A stretch of 64,000 nt of DNA, from NCBI GenBank assembly GCA_017304675.1, contig JAFKLS010000018.1, positions 372,001-436,000 on the forward strand, written 5' to 3'. The number at the start of each line of letters is the position of its first letter. Position 1 is the stretch's first letter. The stretch is from Sphingobacteriia bacterium (GTDB taxonomy: Bacteria; Bacteroidota; Bacteroidia; Chitinophagales; Chitinophagaceae). The position numbers and the translations under genes were made by a program. The notes under the pieces were generated by a model, which had not been told where the DNA came from, did no database searches, and saw only the letters and a program-made list of their open reading frames with translations. This document shows positions 16,569 to 26,471 of the stretch, piece after piece.

Positions 16569-18134
16569 TTATCTGGCAACATTTACAGCTCTTTTTTCTC
16601 TTATTACCGTTACTTTTATTTGACCGGGATAGGTCATTTCTGTTTGTATTTTCTGAGCAATCTCGAAGCTTAATTTATCACTATCACTGTCTCCCACCTT
16701 ATCTGCTTCAACAATCACCCTCAACTCTCTGCCCGCTTGTATGGCATAAGCTTTTTCTACCCCCTGGTAATTCATGGCCAGTGTTTCAAGATCTTTTATT
16801 CTTTGCAAATACTGTTGCATGATTTCCCTTCTTGCACCAGGCCTTGCCCCACTGATCGCATCGCAGGCCTGAATAATTGGTGCAATAACATATTGCATTT
16901 CCATTTCATCGTGGTGTGCACCAATGGCATTTACCACTGCAGGATTTTCACCATATTTTTCAGCAAGTTTTGCTCCCAACAATGCATGGCTTAATTCAGT
17001 TTCTTCATCTGGCACTTTTCCAATATCATGCAATAGTCCGGCTCTTTTTGCCAGTTTCACATTCAATCCCAACTCTGCGGCCATAATAGCGCATAAATTG
17101 GCTGTTTCGCGGCTATGCATCAATAAATTTTGGCCATAAGATGAACGGAAACGCATTTTACCAACTATTCTTACCAGTTCTTTATGCAGCCCATGAATAC
17201 CTAATTCAATTACAGTTCGTTCCCCTATTTCCATTACCTGCTCTTCTAACTGGCGGCGGGTTTTATCTACCACTTCTTCAATTCTTGCAGGGTGAATTCT
17301 TCCATCTGCAACCAAGCGCTGTAAACTTAAACGGGCAATTTCCCTTCTTAGAGGGTCGAAAGAAGAAAGCAATATTGCTTCCGGCGTATCATCTACAATT
17401 AAATCCACACCTGTTGCTGCTTCAATGGCCCTGATATTTCTGCCTTCGCGGCCTATAATCTGCCCTTTAACCTCATCACTTTCCAGGTTAAAAACAGTTA
17501 CCGTATTTTCAATAGTCTGTTCTGCTGCAGTACGTTGAATGGTTTGTATAACAATTTTACGTGCTTCTTTATTGGCTTTTTGTTTGGCATCTTCAATAAT
17601 TTCCTGTTGAAGTGCCAGCGCCTGTGTTTGTGCTTCCGCTTTTAAACTTTCTACCAATTGTGCTTTTGCCTCTTCTGCAGAAAGATTGGCAATTTTTTCT
17701 AAGCGCCTGATATGTTCTTCCTGGTGTTTTTCTAATTCTGTTCTTTTATGACTAACTACTTCTATCTGGCGATTAAGGTTTTCTTTGATGGCTTCATTTT
17801 CTTTGATCTGCTTATCTAACGAGGCTTCTTTCTGGTTAATGGAAATTTCTTTCTGTTTAATGCGGTTCTCAGCATCACTTATTCTCCTGTTTTTTTCAAG
17901 CACTTCCTTATCATGCTCGGCTTTTAACTGAACAAATTTTTCTTTGGCTTCTAACTGCTTTTCCTTTTTAAGTGTTTCAGCCCTTAGTTCAGCTTCTTTT
18001 AAAATTGTTTGTGCCTGTAATTCGGCTTCTTCAACTTGCTTTTGGGTGTTTTTGGCAAAAATAAATTTACCCGCTGCAATGCCTAAAAACAGTGCGGCAG
18101 CGCCAATAATTATGTATAGAACGGTTGGTTCCAT
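16569..18134 (-). CDS. rny: Ribonuclease Y
   Basis: 521 residues. One N-terminal membrane anchor ([20 protein letters not shown]) is followed by a long charged coiled coil (about 30-200), a KH domain ([20 protein letters not shown] and [12 protein letters not shown]) and an HD domain with the metal-binding [14 protein letters not shown] and AHHDEME. RNase Y is a membrane-bound endoribonuclease that starts mRNA decay, known in detail from Firmicutes and present in many Bacteroidota. It is the last gene of the pheT/coiled-coil/zapA/rny row, 122 bp after zapA. Confidence 0.96.
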   Translation of the reverse strand: MEPTVLYIIIGAAALFLGIAAGKFIFAKNTQKQVEEAELQAQTILKEAELRAETLKKEKQLEAKEKFVQLKAEHDKEVLEKNRRISDAENRIKQKEISINQKEASLDKQIKENEAIKENLNRQIEVVSHKRTELEKHQEEHIRRLEKIANLSAEEAKAQLVESLKAEAQTQALALQQEIIEDAKQKANKEARKIVIQTIQRTAAEQTIENTVTVFNLESDEVKGQIIGREGRNIRAIEAATGVDLIVDDTPEAILLSSFDPLRREIARLSLQRLVADGRIHPARIEEVVDKTRRQLEEQVMEIGERTVIELGIHGLHKELVRIVGKMRFRSSYGQNLLMHSRETANLCAIMAAELGLNVKLAKRAGLLHDIGKVPDEETELSHALLGAKLAEKYGENPAVVNAIGAHHDEMEMQYVIAPIIQACDAISGARPGARREIMQQYLQRIKDLETLAMNYQGVEKAYAIQAGRELRVIVEADKVGDSDSDKLSFEIAQKIQTEMTYPGQIKVTVIREKRAVNVAR

Positions 18135-18256
18135 GATTGTTTTTTGTTTTTAAATAATTCACAATATGCTTTTTCTGCTCACAATTCATTGATTAAGAAC
18201 AGGAGTGTTAGCTGGCGAAGATAATTAAAATATAATGCGAAAAAAGCAGGGAGCTT

Positions 18257-18547
18257 TTAAGAAAGTGCTTTATCTACAATTTGTTCCAACATATTCAGCC
18301 GCTCTTTCAGGCTATGTTGCTCTAATAAGGCCGCACCACCCGATCTGTTTTGCTCGGTAACGAACCAGAATAAAGCCATACTTACATAATCCTGCATGTC
18401 TTTGCCTGCAAAGTTGTTTCTAAACTCTACAATCTTTTCGTTGATGAGCTTGGCACTTTTTCTAACAAGCTCTTCATCTTCCGGGCTTATTTTCAGCCTG
18501 TAAGTCCGGTCTGCTATCACTACATTAACAGGTATAAGTTCTGCCAT
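18257..18547 (-). CDS. zapA: Cell division protein ZapA
   Basis: 96 residues with the ZapA signature: LIPVNVVIADRTYRLKISPE, then helices around ELVRKSAKLINEKI and AGKDMQDYVSMALFWFV, and a coiled-coil tail. ZapA crosslinks FtsZ protofilaments at mid-cell. It starts 3 bp after the coiled-coil gene, so the two are translated together. Confidence 0.88.
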   Translation of the reverse strand: MAELIPVNVVIADRTYRLKISPEDEELVRKSAKLINEKIVEFRNNFAGKDMQDYVSMALFWFVTEQNRSGGAALLEQHSLKERLNMLEQIVDKALS

Positions 18548-18550
18548 TGA

Positions 18551-18841
18551 TTATGCGGTATGCAATTGTTGTAAACAATGATCTATTTCCTTTAAATATC
18601 TGTCTATCTTTTTTTGAAAAGCTTTCCTGTCTTCCTCATTCCAGCTATTCGCTCCCACTTGTGCAGCATGCAGTTTTTGCTGTAGTTCTGCTATCTGCTG
18701 TACTTGTAGTTTCTCTTTTTCGGCTACTGATAAGAGTTCTTTTTTCAAAGCCTCATTCTCTTTTTGTAACAATTGCTGCCTTTGCAACAACTGCTGCAAC
18801 TTTTGCTGAATCGTTTCAATTTGGGCAATAATATTGGCCAT
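18551..18841 (-). CDS. Small coiled-coil protein encoded with zapA
   Basis: 96 residues, almost entirely Gln/Leu/Lys/Glu-rich helix (AQIETIQQKLQQLLQRQQLL onward) with heptad-like spacing and no catalytic motif. It lies 11 bp after pheT and 3 bp before zapA. Context and coiled-coil character suggest a ZapB-like division role by analogy, but sequence identity with ZapB is not evident. Confidence 0.75.
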   Translation of the reverse strand: MANIIAQIETIQQKLQQLLQRQQLLQKENEALKKELLSVAEKEKLQVQQIAELQQKLHAAQVGANSWNEEDRKAFQKKIDRYLKEIDHCLQQLHTA

Positions 18842-18852
18842 GAATATGAATC

Positions 18853-21273
18853 TTATTTTCTTATTTCTGCCTGAAGTTCTTTTTCAAAACCTATCATCAG
18901 TTTTTGCATCATACCGTCAATCTCTTTATCGGTAAGGGTTTTTTCTTCATCCAGGAAAATGAAATTAACAGCCATCGATTTTTTTTCTACCCCTAATTTA
19001 TCGCTTTCAAACACATCAAACAAACGGGTGTTTTGCAGTTTATTCAATTTCTGTTTTTTAATGATTGCCTGAACTTGCTCATAAGTAACGGATCTTTCTA
19101 CTACTATGGCCAAATCTCTTTCAACCGCCGGAAAACGTGGCACTTCTTTGTATACCAGTTTTTGCTTTTTCACAGTTTTTAATAAAGATTCAAATTGCAG
19201 GTCTATAAAGAAAACTGGCTGCTTAATACCAAAAACAGCAAGTGTTTTTTTACCCACCATGTGAACAGTTCCTATTTCTGTTTTGGCAGACATGATAGCA
19301 AATTTATCGGAGCCCTCCATTTGAGTAATGGCAATATCTGCCAGGCCAGACAATTGTAAAACAGATTGTGCGATTCCTTTAGCTGTATAAAAATCCTGTG
19401 CTTTACTTTTTTCATTCCAGCCTTCTTCGTGGTTGTGCCCTGTTATATAAAGGGCCAGGTGTTCTGTTTCCTGGTATTGACCAACAGCCGTGGCAGCATA
19501 GGTTTTGCCAAACTCAAAGAAGCGCAGGTTGTTATTTTTTCTGTTGATATTGTATGCAATGCTTTCCAGCCCTGTTTCTAACATAGAGGGGCGCATAACA
19601 TTCAGTTCTTCGCTCAGGTTGTTGATCATTTTTACTGTTGACTGCAACACCTCTTCGTTATAATATGCGCTATTGGTTATAGAATTCGTAAATATTTCAT
19701 TAAACCCAAGGCCTACTAAATAATTGGCGATTTTTTCTTTCAGTTTCTCTTTTAAAGAAAGCGTTTCAACAGAAGGTGTAATGGTAATGCTTGCAGGAAT
19801 ATCAATATTGTCCAACCCGTCTATACGAACAATTTCTTCCACAATATCGGCTGGTAAACCAATATCCGGTTTACTAAAGGGTACAGCTACCCATAATTCA
19901 TCTATGCCTTCTTTTACTATCTCGAATCCTAAGGCGATCAATATTTTCTTAACTGTATCGGGATGATAATTTTTGCCACTCAGTTTTTTCAGGTAATGGT
20001 ATTTAATAGCTACCTGTGTTTTTTCTTTGGGTGCAGGATAGTGGTCTATTACATCTGAAGCGATTTCACCTCCGGCCACTTCTTTAATCAACAATGCTGC
20101 CCGTTTTAATACGTTAATTGTATTGGATATATCAACCCCTTTCTCAAACCTTGCGGCAGCATCGGTTCTCAACCCGTGTTTTACAGATGTTTTGCGTATG
20201 CTTACAGAATTAAAACAGGCACTTTCCAAAAACAGGTTCACTGTAGAAGCTTTCACCCCACTGTGTAATCCGCCAAATACGCCACCTATGCACATGGGTT
20301 CTCCGGCACCGTTACAGATCATCAGGTCTTCACTGCTTAATTTTCTTTCTTTCTCATCAAGCGTAATAAAGGGTGTTCCCTCTTCCAGGTTTTTTACAAT
20401 CACTTTATTGCCCTTTACTTCTTTCAGATCAAAGGCATGTAAAGGCTGGCCTGTTTCATGTAAGATAAAATTAGTTACATCCACCACATTATTAATGCTT
20501 CGAATGCCAATAGCACCCAACTTGTCTTTTAACCATTTGGGAGATTCTTTTACGGTAATATTGGTTAAAGTAATACCGCTATACCTGGGGCAGGCCACTG
20601 TATTTTCTACCACCACTTCTACCGGTACATGATGGTTATCTGGTTTAAACTGATTAACAAAAGGCAATTTAGGCCTGGCTTCTTTTTTATTATGATGGCT
20701 TAAATAAGCGCATACATCTCTTGCCACTCCCAAATGGCTCATAGCATCCATCCTGTTGGGGGTTAGGCCTATTTCAAAAATGTAATCGCTATAAGGTTTA
20801 AAGTAAGTTGCTGCAGGCAACCCTGTTACAGCATCTTCCGGCAATACCATAATGCCGGCATGATTACTGCTTAAGCCTATTTCATCTTCCGCACAGATCA
20901 TTCCAAAACTTTCCACACCTCTAATTTTAGCCACTTTCATGGTTAAAGGCTCACCAGCAGTGGGGTAAATCGTTGTTCCAACAGTTGCCACTATTACTTT
21001 TTGCCCCTTTGCTACATTAGCTGCACCACATACTACCTGTAAAGGTTCAGGAGCACCCACATTTACCGTGGTAATTTTTAATTTATCTGCATTGGGGTGT
21101 TGCTCGCAAGTAAGTACTTCGCCAATCACCAATCCTTCCAATCCGCCCCTGATACTATCGTATTTTTCAAGGCTTTCCACTTCCAATCCTATAGAAGTTA
21201 AAATTTTGGAGAGTTTCTCGGGTTCTATGGTTTCGGGTAAATATTCACTTAACCAATTGTAACTGATCGTCAT
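18853..21273 (-). CDS. pheT: Phenylalanyl-tRNA synthetase beta subunit
   Basis: 806 residues, the usual bacterial length. Domain order: N-terminal start MTISYNWLSEYLPETIEPEK; tRNA-binding OB fold about 40-155 (GLVIGEVLTCEQHPNADKLK); B3/B4 editing core (RYSGITLTNI through RTDAAARFEKGVD); B5 domain with PDIGLPADIVEEIVRIDG; and C-terminal ferredoxin-like anticodon-binding domain (PRFPAVERDLAIVVERSVTY). It works with PheS, not present here, in Phe-tRNA charging. A TATATTTG -7 element lies just upstream. It heads the row ending in rny. Confidence 0.97.
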   Translation of the reverse strand: MTISYNWLSEYLPETIEPEKLSKILTSIGLEVESLEKYDSIRGGLEGLVIGEVLTCEQHPNADKLKITTVNVGAPEPLQVVCGAANVAKGQKVIVATVGTTIYPTAGEPLTMKVAKIRGVESFGMICAEDEIGLSSNHAGIMVLPEDAVTGLPAATYFKPYSDYIFEIGLTPNRMDAMSHLGVARDVCAYLSHHNKKEARPKLPFVNQFKPDNHHVPVEVVVENTVACPRYSGITLTNITVKESPKWLKDKLGAIGIRSINNVVDVTNFILHETGQPLHAFDLKEVKGNKVIVKNLEEGTPFITLDEKERKLSSEDLMICNGAGEPMCIGGVFGGLHSGVKASTVNLFLESACFNSVSIRKTSVKHGLRTDAAARFEKGVDISNTINVLKRAALLIKEVAGGEIASDVIDHYPAPKEKTQVAIKYHYLKKLSGKNYHPDTVKKILIALGFEIVKEGIDELWVAVPFSKPDIGLPADIVEEIVRIDGLDNIDIPASITITPSVETLSLKEKLKEKIANYLVGLGFNEIFTNSITNSAYYNEEVLQSTVKMINNLSEELNVMRPSMLETGLESIAYNINRKNNNLRFFEFGKTYAATAVGQYQETEHLALYITGHNHEEGWNEKSKAQDFYTAKGIAQSVLQLSGLADIAITQMEGSDKFAIMSAKTEIGTVHMVGKKTLAVFGIKQPVFFIDLQFESLLKTVKKQKLVYKEVPRFPAVERDLAIVVERSVTYEQVQAIIKKQKLNKLQNTRLFDVFESDKLGVEKKSMAVNFIFLDEEKTLTDKEIDGMMQKLMIGFEKELQAEIRK

Positions 21274-21295
21274 TATTTATGAGCTTATTCAACTG

Positions 21296-21303
21296 CAAAT
21301 ATA
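21296..21303 (-). promoter_or_regulatory. -7 promoter element of pheT
   Basis: On the minus strand this reads TATATTTG followed by C, an exact TAnnTTTG match, 22 nt upstream of the pheT start. The likely leader is about 15 nt. Confidence 0.5.
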
Positions 21304-21700
21304 GCTTTTGTGTGCCGATTCATATATATAAAAATTATCAATATATCATTATACCGGTTATTAAAAAACTTTTTACAGTTACGCATTTATTTTATTCGGT
21401 TCAGTAAAAGCCTTAAAAATCTTTCTGCACACGAAGTGTGTATTTTTCTGTGAACTATGGCGAATAACTTTTGTAAATTGTGTATAAACCATATAATAGT
21501 TGTGAATAGGTGGTGTTTTGTTGTTCATGAACTTGTGAATTACTGTGGAAGAATAATGAAAGAAAAAAATTTTTAAGTAAGGATTTTCTGCTCCATATTC
21601 GTTCTCCTTTCTTTTTCGGTAACAATTTCTTAATAATGAAATCTGCCAGATAAAGGAGTACTGAAACAAATTGCTGAACCTGTTAACAGAGCCCAATTCG
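21304..21700. other. pheT-dnaB intergenic region with AT-rich tract and DnaA-box-like words
   Basis: Divergent non-coding region of about 400 bp. 21320-21370 is strongly AT-rich. Five words resembling the DnaA box TGTGGATAA lie in one orientation: TGTGAACTA (21449), TGTGTATAA (21479), TGTGAATAG (21501), TGTGAATTA (21534) and TGTGGAAGA (21544). A CACAC/GTGTG hairpin sits at 21428-21440. It could be an origin-like site or a DnaA-controlled dnaB promoter. A minus-strand open frame overlapping it (21379-21756) lacks protein-like character. Confidence 0.4.
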
Positions 21701-23281
21701 ATGGAACTAACCAACCTGAATAGAGATAAGAAAAGAAGAAAAAGCAGTATAGACATTAGTACAATGGTTTATGGGAAAGTACCCCCACAGGCCAGAGAAT
21801 TAGAAGAAGCTGTTTTAGGTGCCATTATGCTGGAAAAAAGCGCATTTGATAGTGTTACGGATGTGAACCTGAAACCGGAATGTTTTTATGTAGAAGCTCA
21901 CCAGCTCATCTTTAAAGCCATGCAAGACATGCAATTGCGTGGTATACCAATTGACATTTTAACCGTAGTAGAAGAATTAAAAAAGAAAGAGCAGTTAGAC
22001 CTGGTTGGAGGCCCTTATTATGTAACCAAGCTTACCAACACCGTTGTAAGTACAGCTAATATTGATGCACACGCAAGGATTATTTTACAAAAATTTATTC
22101 AACGAGAACTGATTCGCATTAGTGGTGAGATTATTGGCGACGCGTATGAAGACAGTACCGATGTTTTTGACCTGCTGGATGACAGCGAAACCAAAATGTT
22201 CAATATCACCAACAATTACCTGAAGAAAAATTTTGAAGATATTGGTAATGTATTGGCCAAAACAGTGAACAGGATTGATGAATTAAGAACCAAAGAAGAA
22301 GATGTAAGCGGTGTACCCAGTGGTTTTACAAGTTTAGACAGGATTACTTATGGCTGGCAGCCCACCGATCTGATTATTCTTGCGGCCCGCCCCTCAGTAG
22401 GTAAAACCGCTTTTGCCCTTAACCTTGCCCGCAACGCAGCTTTAAACCCCGTTAAACCCACTGCAGTAGGCTTTTTTAGCCTGGAAATGAGTGCCAGTCA
22501 GCTTGTACAACGTATTTTAAGTGCGGAAAGCGAGATCATGCTTGAAAAAATATCCCGCGGAAAATTAGAGGAGCACGAGTACAAACAACTGCATGCAAAA
22601 GGCATTAAACGATTAGAAACAGCACCCTTATATATTGATGATACGGCAGCGCTGAACATTTTTGAGTTCAGGGCAAAAGCAAGGCGATTGGTAAATAAAC
22701 ACAACGTAGGAATCATTATTATAGATTATTTGCAGCTTATGAGTGGCAGTGGAGACAGAAACAGTAACCGTGAGCAGGAAATAAGTACCATTTCAAGAAA
22801 CCTGAAAGCGCTGGCCAAAGAATTAAATATCCCCATCATAGCACTTTCTCAGTTAAGCCGTGCCGTAGAAACACGTAAAGAAAGCAAGATGCCTCAACTG
22901 AGTGATTTGCGTGAATCAGGTGCTATTGAGCAGGATGCAGACATGGTAATGTTTATTTATCGCCCGGAATATTACGAGGTAATGAACAATGAAATGGGCG
23001 AAAGCACCAAAGGAGAAACACATATACGCATAGCCAAGCACCGTAATGGTAGTTTAGATACAATAAAATTGCGTGCTTTACTGCATATTCAAAAATTTGA
23101 AGAGTTTGATGATAACAACCCGAGCGATTTTATGGGTGGAGGAAACTGGAAGCCTATTGGCCCCACACCAGCACCCGGTGCAGGTGGCGGAGGCAATGAA
23201 GGAGGAAGGTTTTTTGTTCAGGGAAGCAAAATGAATTCAGGGAATTTTGATGAAGGCTTCGATGAGCAGGCTCCTTTCTAA
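21701..23281 (+). CDS. dnaB: Replicative DNA helicase DnaB
   Basis: Hexameric helicase that unwinds DNA at the replication fork. The N-terminal primase-interacting domain includes ARELEEAVLGAIMLEKSAFD. The RecA-like domain has Walker A in LAARPSVGKTAFALN (about 230), the FFSLEMS motif, Walker B IIIIDYLQLM, and the LSQLSRAVE and SDLRESGAIEQDADMVMFIY motifs. The C-terminus ends in a Gly-rich tail. ATG 21701 is preferred over a TTG ten codons earlier because it gives the family-like MELTNLNRDKKRRK start. No intein is present. Confidence 0.95.
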   Translation: MELTNLNRDKKRRKSSIDISTMVYGKVPPQARELEEAVLGAIMLEKSAFDSVTDVNLKPECFYVEAHQLIFKAMQDMQLRGIPIDILTVVEELKKKEQLDLVGGPYYVTKLTNTVVSTANIDAHARIILQKFIQRELIRISGEIIGDAYEDSTDVFDLLDDSETKMFNITNNYLKKNFEDIGNVLAKTVNRIDELRTKEEDVSGVPSGFTSLDRITYGWQPTDLIILAARPSVGKTAFALNLARNAALNPVKPTAVGFFSLEMSASQLVQRILSAESEIMLEKISRGKLEEHEYKQLHAKGIKRLETAPLYIDDTAALNIFEFRAKARRLVNKHNVGIIIIDYLQLMSGSGDRNSNREQEISTISRNLKALAKELNIPIIALSQLSRAVETRKESKMPQLSDLRESGAIEQDADMVMFIYRPEYYEVMNNEMGESTKGETHIRIAKHRNGSLDTIKLRALLHIQKFEEFDDNNPSDFMGGGNWKPIGPTPAPGAGGGGNEGGRFFVQGSKMNSGNFDEGFDEQAPF

Positions 23282-23292
23282 TGCAAGTATTT

Positions 23293-23991
23293 TTATTTCT
23301 TCTTCAAACTTTTCTTTAAAGAAAACATATACGCAACGGTAACACCGAATACTGAGTGCACCATATTGGTACTGCCGGAAGTGAATACTTTGCTAAAGCC
23401 CTTACTGTAAGTAGCCTGTAACTGCCAATGCTTGAAAGCAACCCCGCCAAATACATTATAACCCGCATCTATTGGTTTTACAGTGGTTTCAGTAGCCGAG
23501 CTATTGTTGGTAAATACTACCCTCTCATCAATAGGAGTTGTACTTCCGGAGGTTGATTGATAATATCCTTTTTCTGTACCCGAAAAACCTGCTGCCAGGT
23601 AAAAGCCTGCTCCAAGAAAGGGTTTTATACCATTCTTCGTTCTAAAAGAATATTTAAGATTAAGTGGTATTTGCAGGTAATTCAGTTTGGTAGTACTGGT
23701 AGTACCGCTCAATGCAAATTCGGTGGTTCCCCTAAAGCCTCCTTTACCAATATAATCGAGGCCTGATTGGAAAATAATTGATTTTGAAAGATTAGCCTCC
23801 ATTTTAGCACCTACTAAAAAATTATTGATACCAGATACACTAATATAAGGGTTATGGCTTTTATCAATCAATCCGGAGTTTACATATCCGGCTTCTATTC
23901 CCAATGCAACCTGAGCACTGGATTGAATACTTATAACAGATAAAAAAACAACAGTAGTTACTGCAACAAACAGTCTTAATAGTTTACGCAT
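23293..23991 (-). CDS. PorT-like outer membrane beta-barrel protein
   Basis: 232 residues from MRKLLRLFVAVTTVVFLS, a clear signal peptide ending near SSAQ. The mature part alternates polar and hydrophobic residues in beta strands (IIFQSGLDYIGKGGF, LNYLQIPLNLKYSF, FLGAGFYLAAGFSG, HSVFGVTVAYMFSLK), typical of the small outer-membrane beta-barrel (porin family, PorT-like) proteins of Bacteroidota. An upstream in-frame Met at 24072 is rejected because it would bury the signal peptide. Its stop is 12 bp from that of dnaB. Confidence 0.8.
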   Translation of the reverse strand: MRKLLRLFVAVTTVVFLSVISIQSSAQVALGIEAGYVNSGLIDKSHNPYISVSGINNFLVGAKMEANLSKSIIFQSGLDYIGKGGFRGTTEFALSGTTSTTKLNYLQIPLNLKYSFRTKNGIKPFLGAGFYLAAGFSGTEKGYYQSTSGSTTPIDERVVFTNNSSATETTVKPIDAGYNVFGGVAFKHWQLQATYSKGFSKVFTSGSTNMVHSVFGVTVAYMFSLKKSLKKK

Positions 23992-24134
23992 AGTTCTCTC
24001 CCTTTCTTTGATGCTTGATGAAATATTTGATATCATTGCAAAGCACATTATTTTTTGAAAAGCAGAATGCAATCGTTTAGTTAAAGAACACAGGAAAAAC
24101 TTTAAAAACGATTAAAACTTTAATTAATAACAAA

Positions 24135-24836
24135 ATGCAGCTTCCTTTTTTCTTTGAAGCAGAACTTAATACCTCGCAAGCAGTATTCACCTTAAGCGAA
24201 GAAACAAGTAAACATTGCATACAGGTATTAAGAATGTATAAGGGAGAGCAGCTATATCTTACCAATGGAAAAGGGATACTTGCAAAAGCCATGGTACAGG
24301 AGCCGCATAAAAAAAATACGGTAGTAACAATAGAAGATATTCAAACTTTTGCAGCACCGGCAAAAAAAATAAGTGTTGGTATCTCTTTACTAAAAAACAG
24401 CAGCAGGCTGGAGTGGTTTTTGGAAAAAGCAACCGAGGTTGGTGTAACAGACATTATACCGCTGGTATGTAAAAGAACAGAGAGGCAACATTTCAGATTA
24501 GAAAGAATGAACGCTATTCTGATTGCTGCCATGTTACAAAGCGAACAAACATGGCTTCCTGTATTGCACGAACCTATAAACTTCGATAAAGCCATCAACT
24601 TAAATTATCATCACACAAAACTCATTGCGCATTGCTATCCCGGCACTAAGCCAAGCATTACCGGCTTTAATCACGAACCATCTGTTCGGATTTTTATCGG
24701 CCCTGAAGGAGATTTTACAGAAGAAGAAATAGCAGAAGCGTTGGCACATCATTTTCAACCGGTACATCTTGGTAATCATCGTTTAAGAACAGAAACAGCG
24801 GGTATTACTGCTGCTATTTTATTGAATCAATTTTAA
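24135..24836 (+). CDS. rsmE: 16S rRNA (uracil-1498-N3)-methyltransferase
   Basis: 233 residues of the RsmE/SPOUT family. It methylates N3 of U1498 in 16S rRNA using S-adenosylmethionine. The N-terminal PUA-like part has EETSKHCIQVLRMYKGEQLY. The knotted SPOUT domain shows EKATEVGVTDIIPLVCKRT, IGPEGDFTEEEIAEA and the C-terminal HLGNHRLRTETAGITAA. The start ATG gives the family-like MQLPFFFE. The transpeptidase gene follows after 27 bp. Confidence 0.93.
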   Translation: MQLPFFFEAELNTSQAVFTLSEETSKHCIQVLRMYKGEQLYLTNGKGILAKAMVQEPHKKNTVVTIEDIQTFAAPAKKISVGISLLKNSSRLEWFLEKATEVGVTDIIPLVCKRTERQHFRLERMNAILIAAMLQSEQTWLPVLHEPINFDKAINLNYHHTKLIAHCYPGTKPSITGFNHEPSVRIFIGPEGDFTEEEIAEALAHHFQPVHLGNHRLRTETAGITAAILLNQF

Positions 24837-24863
24837 CGTATATTCAATAAGTAAATTAAGTGC

Positions 24864-26471
24864 ATGAAAAACAAACTCGGCCGGTTTATATTTATCATTA
24901 CCTTGTTAACCGGCTGCAATCTCATTCAACAAAAGAAACCATCAGCCGTAACAAGAGACACTACCATTACAGAAATCACTTCATTCAACACCATTTTTTT
25001 GGATAGTGCGGTTGTTGATCGTTTTATAGAAGATCATATTACTTATATTAATTTTAAAGAGCAATTCTTTGATTTTTATAAAGAAAGAAATTTTGAGTAT
25101 GCGTGGTTTGACAGTACGGGCATAACAGAACAGGCCAATCATTTTATTAACCTGCTGAATAATAGTATTCTTACTTTGCAAGACAGTAGCCTGTACAATG
25201 CACAATTAATGGCCATTTACGATTCACTCATAAAAAAAGATATTAACCGGGTAACCATTAAAGAGAGAAACAATGCGGAGCTATTATTTACAGGGCAGTT
25301 TTTTATGTACGCTTCCAAAGTATATAAAGGCAGTGATATTAATGCCGCTGAATTGGGTTGGTTTATTCCAAGGAAGAAAATAGACCTAACCGCAGTACTG
25401 GATTCTACACTTAAAAATAAAATACAGGAAGACGAATTGTATTTTCCATTGAACAGCCAGTATAAAAAATTACAGAATTATCTTTCTAAATACATTGAGA
25501 TTGATAAGAACCATAATTGGGGAGACACCATTGAGAAACCAAAAACAGTTTTGAAAAAAGGAATGGAAGATGAACGGGTTGCAATCATTAAACAAAAACT
25601 TTTTTTACTAGGTGATCTCCAGGTAACAGATTCCAGCAACATTTTTGACAGTACCCTAGTTAGTGCCGTAAAAAAATTTCAACGCAGGATGGGATTAACC
25701 ATCGATGGAAATATTGGTTCTAAGATGATGGAAGAATTAAATATTCCTATTAAAGAAAGAATCAGTCAGCTACTGATCAATATGGAAAGAGCAAGATGGA
25801 TGCCTGCCGATAAAGACACAAATTATATCCTGGTGAATATACCGGAATATAAAATGCATGTATACGATAGCGGTAAAAATGTGTTCGACATAAAAGTTAT
25901 TGTTGGCACTGCCACTAATAGCACTGTTATTTTCACCGACAAGTTGAAGTATATTGTTTTTAGCCCCTATTGGAATGTACCTTCCAGTATTGTGCAAAAA
26001 GAAATTGTTCCGGCATTGAAAAAAAATCCAAACTACCTTGCAAAGAACAATATGGAAATAACCGGTAAAAGCGGAAGCTTACCAGTGGTTAGACAAAAAC
26101 CGGGGCCGAACAATTCTTTGGGTTTAGTAAAGTTTTTATTCCCCAATTCCTTTAATATCTATTTTCACGATACACCCAATCATGATCTCTTTACTGCAAC
26201 AAACAGAAGTTTCAGCCATGGCTGTATACGGTTGAGCGAACCAAAAAAGTTGGCTCAATATTTACTGCGAAACGATTCTGCCTGGACCAGTCAAAAAATT
26301 GATAGCTGTATGCACCTGCAAAAAGAAAAATGGATAACCCTCGATAAACCGATACCTGTATTCATCGTGTATTTTACTGCCTGGGTTGATAAAGACGGGA
26401 ACCTGAATTTTAGAAAAGATATTTATGGACACGATGCAAAAATGAATGAGAAGCTGTTTGTAAAGAAATAA
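24864..26471 (+). CDS. L,D-transpeptidase family lipoprotein (YcbB-like)
   Basis: 535 residues. A lipobox near residue 18 (TLLTGCNLIQ) suggests a lipoprotein. Order: N-terminal helical region; a peptidoglycan-binding domain at about 230-295 (MEDERVAIIKQKLFLLGDL, AVKKFQRRMGLTIDGNIG); and a YkuD catalytic domain with FSPYWNVPSSIVQKEI and the active-site SHGCIRLSEPKK (Cys near 453). It would form 3-3 peptidoglycan crosslinks in the periplasm. Its TAA directly abuts the TAA of mreD on the other strand with no gap and no terminator. Confidence 0.9.
   Translation: MKNKLGRFIFIITLLTGCNLIQQKKPSAVTRDTTITEITSFNTIFLDSAVVDRFIEDHITYINFKEQFFDFYKERNFEYAWFDSTGITEQANHFINLLNNSILTLQDSSLYNAQLMAIYDSLIKKDINRVTIKERNNAELLFTGQFFMYASKVYKGSDINAAELGWFIPRKKIDLTAVLDSTLKNKIQEDELYFPLNSQYKKLQNYLSKYIEIDKNHNWGDTIEKPKTVLKKGMEDERVAIIKQKLFLLGDLQVTDSSNIFDSTLVSAVKKFQRRMGLTIDGNIGSKMMEELNIPIKERISQLLINMERARWMPADKDTNYILVNIPEYKMHVYDSGKNVFDIKVIVGTATNSTVIFTDKLKYIVFSPYWNVPSSIVQKEIVPALKKNPNYLAKNNMEITGKSGSLPVVRQKPGPNNSLGLVKFLFPNSFNIYFHDTPNHDLFTATNRSFSHGCIRLSEPKKLAQYLLRNDSAWTSQKIDSCMHLQKEKWITLDKPIPVFIVYFTAWVDKDGNLNFRKDIYGHDAKMNEKLFVKK

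Noticed and set aside
20123-20632. 169-codon plus-strand frame inside pheT
   Set aside because: Antisense to the PheT editing and B5 region; no motif of its own.
21379-21756. 125-codon minus-strand frame overlapping the dnaB promoter region
   Set aside because: Overlaps the dnaB start and AT-rich non-coding DNA; no signal or domain.
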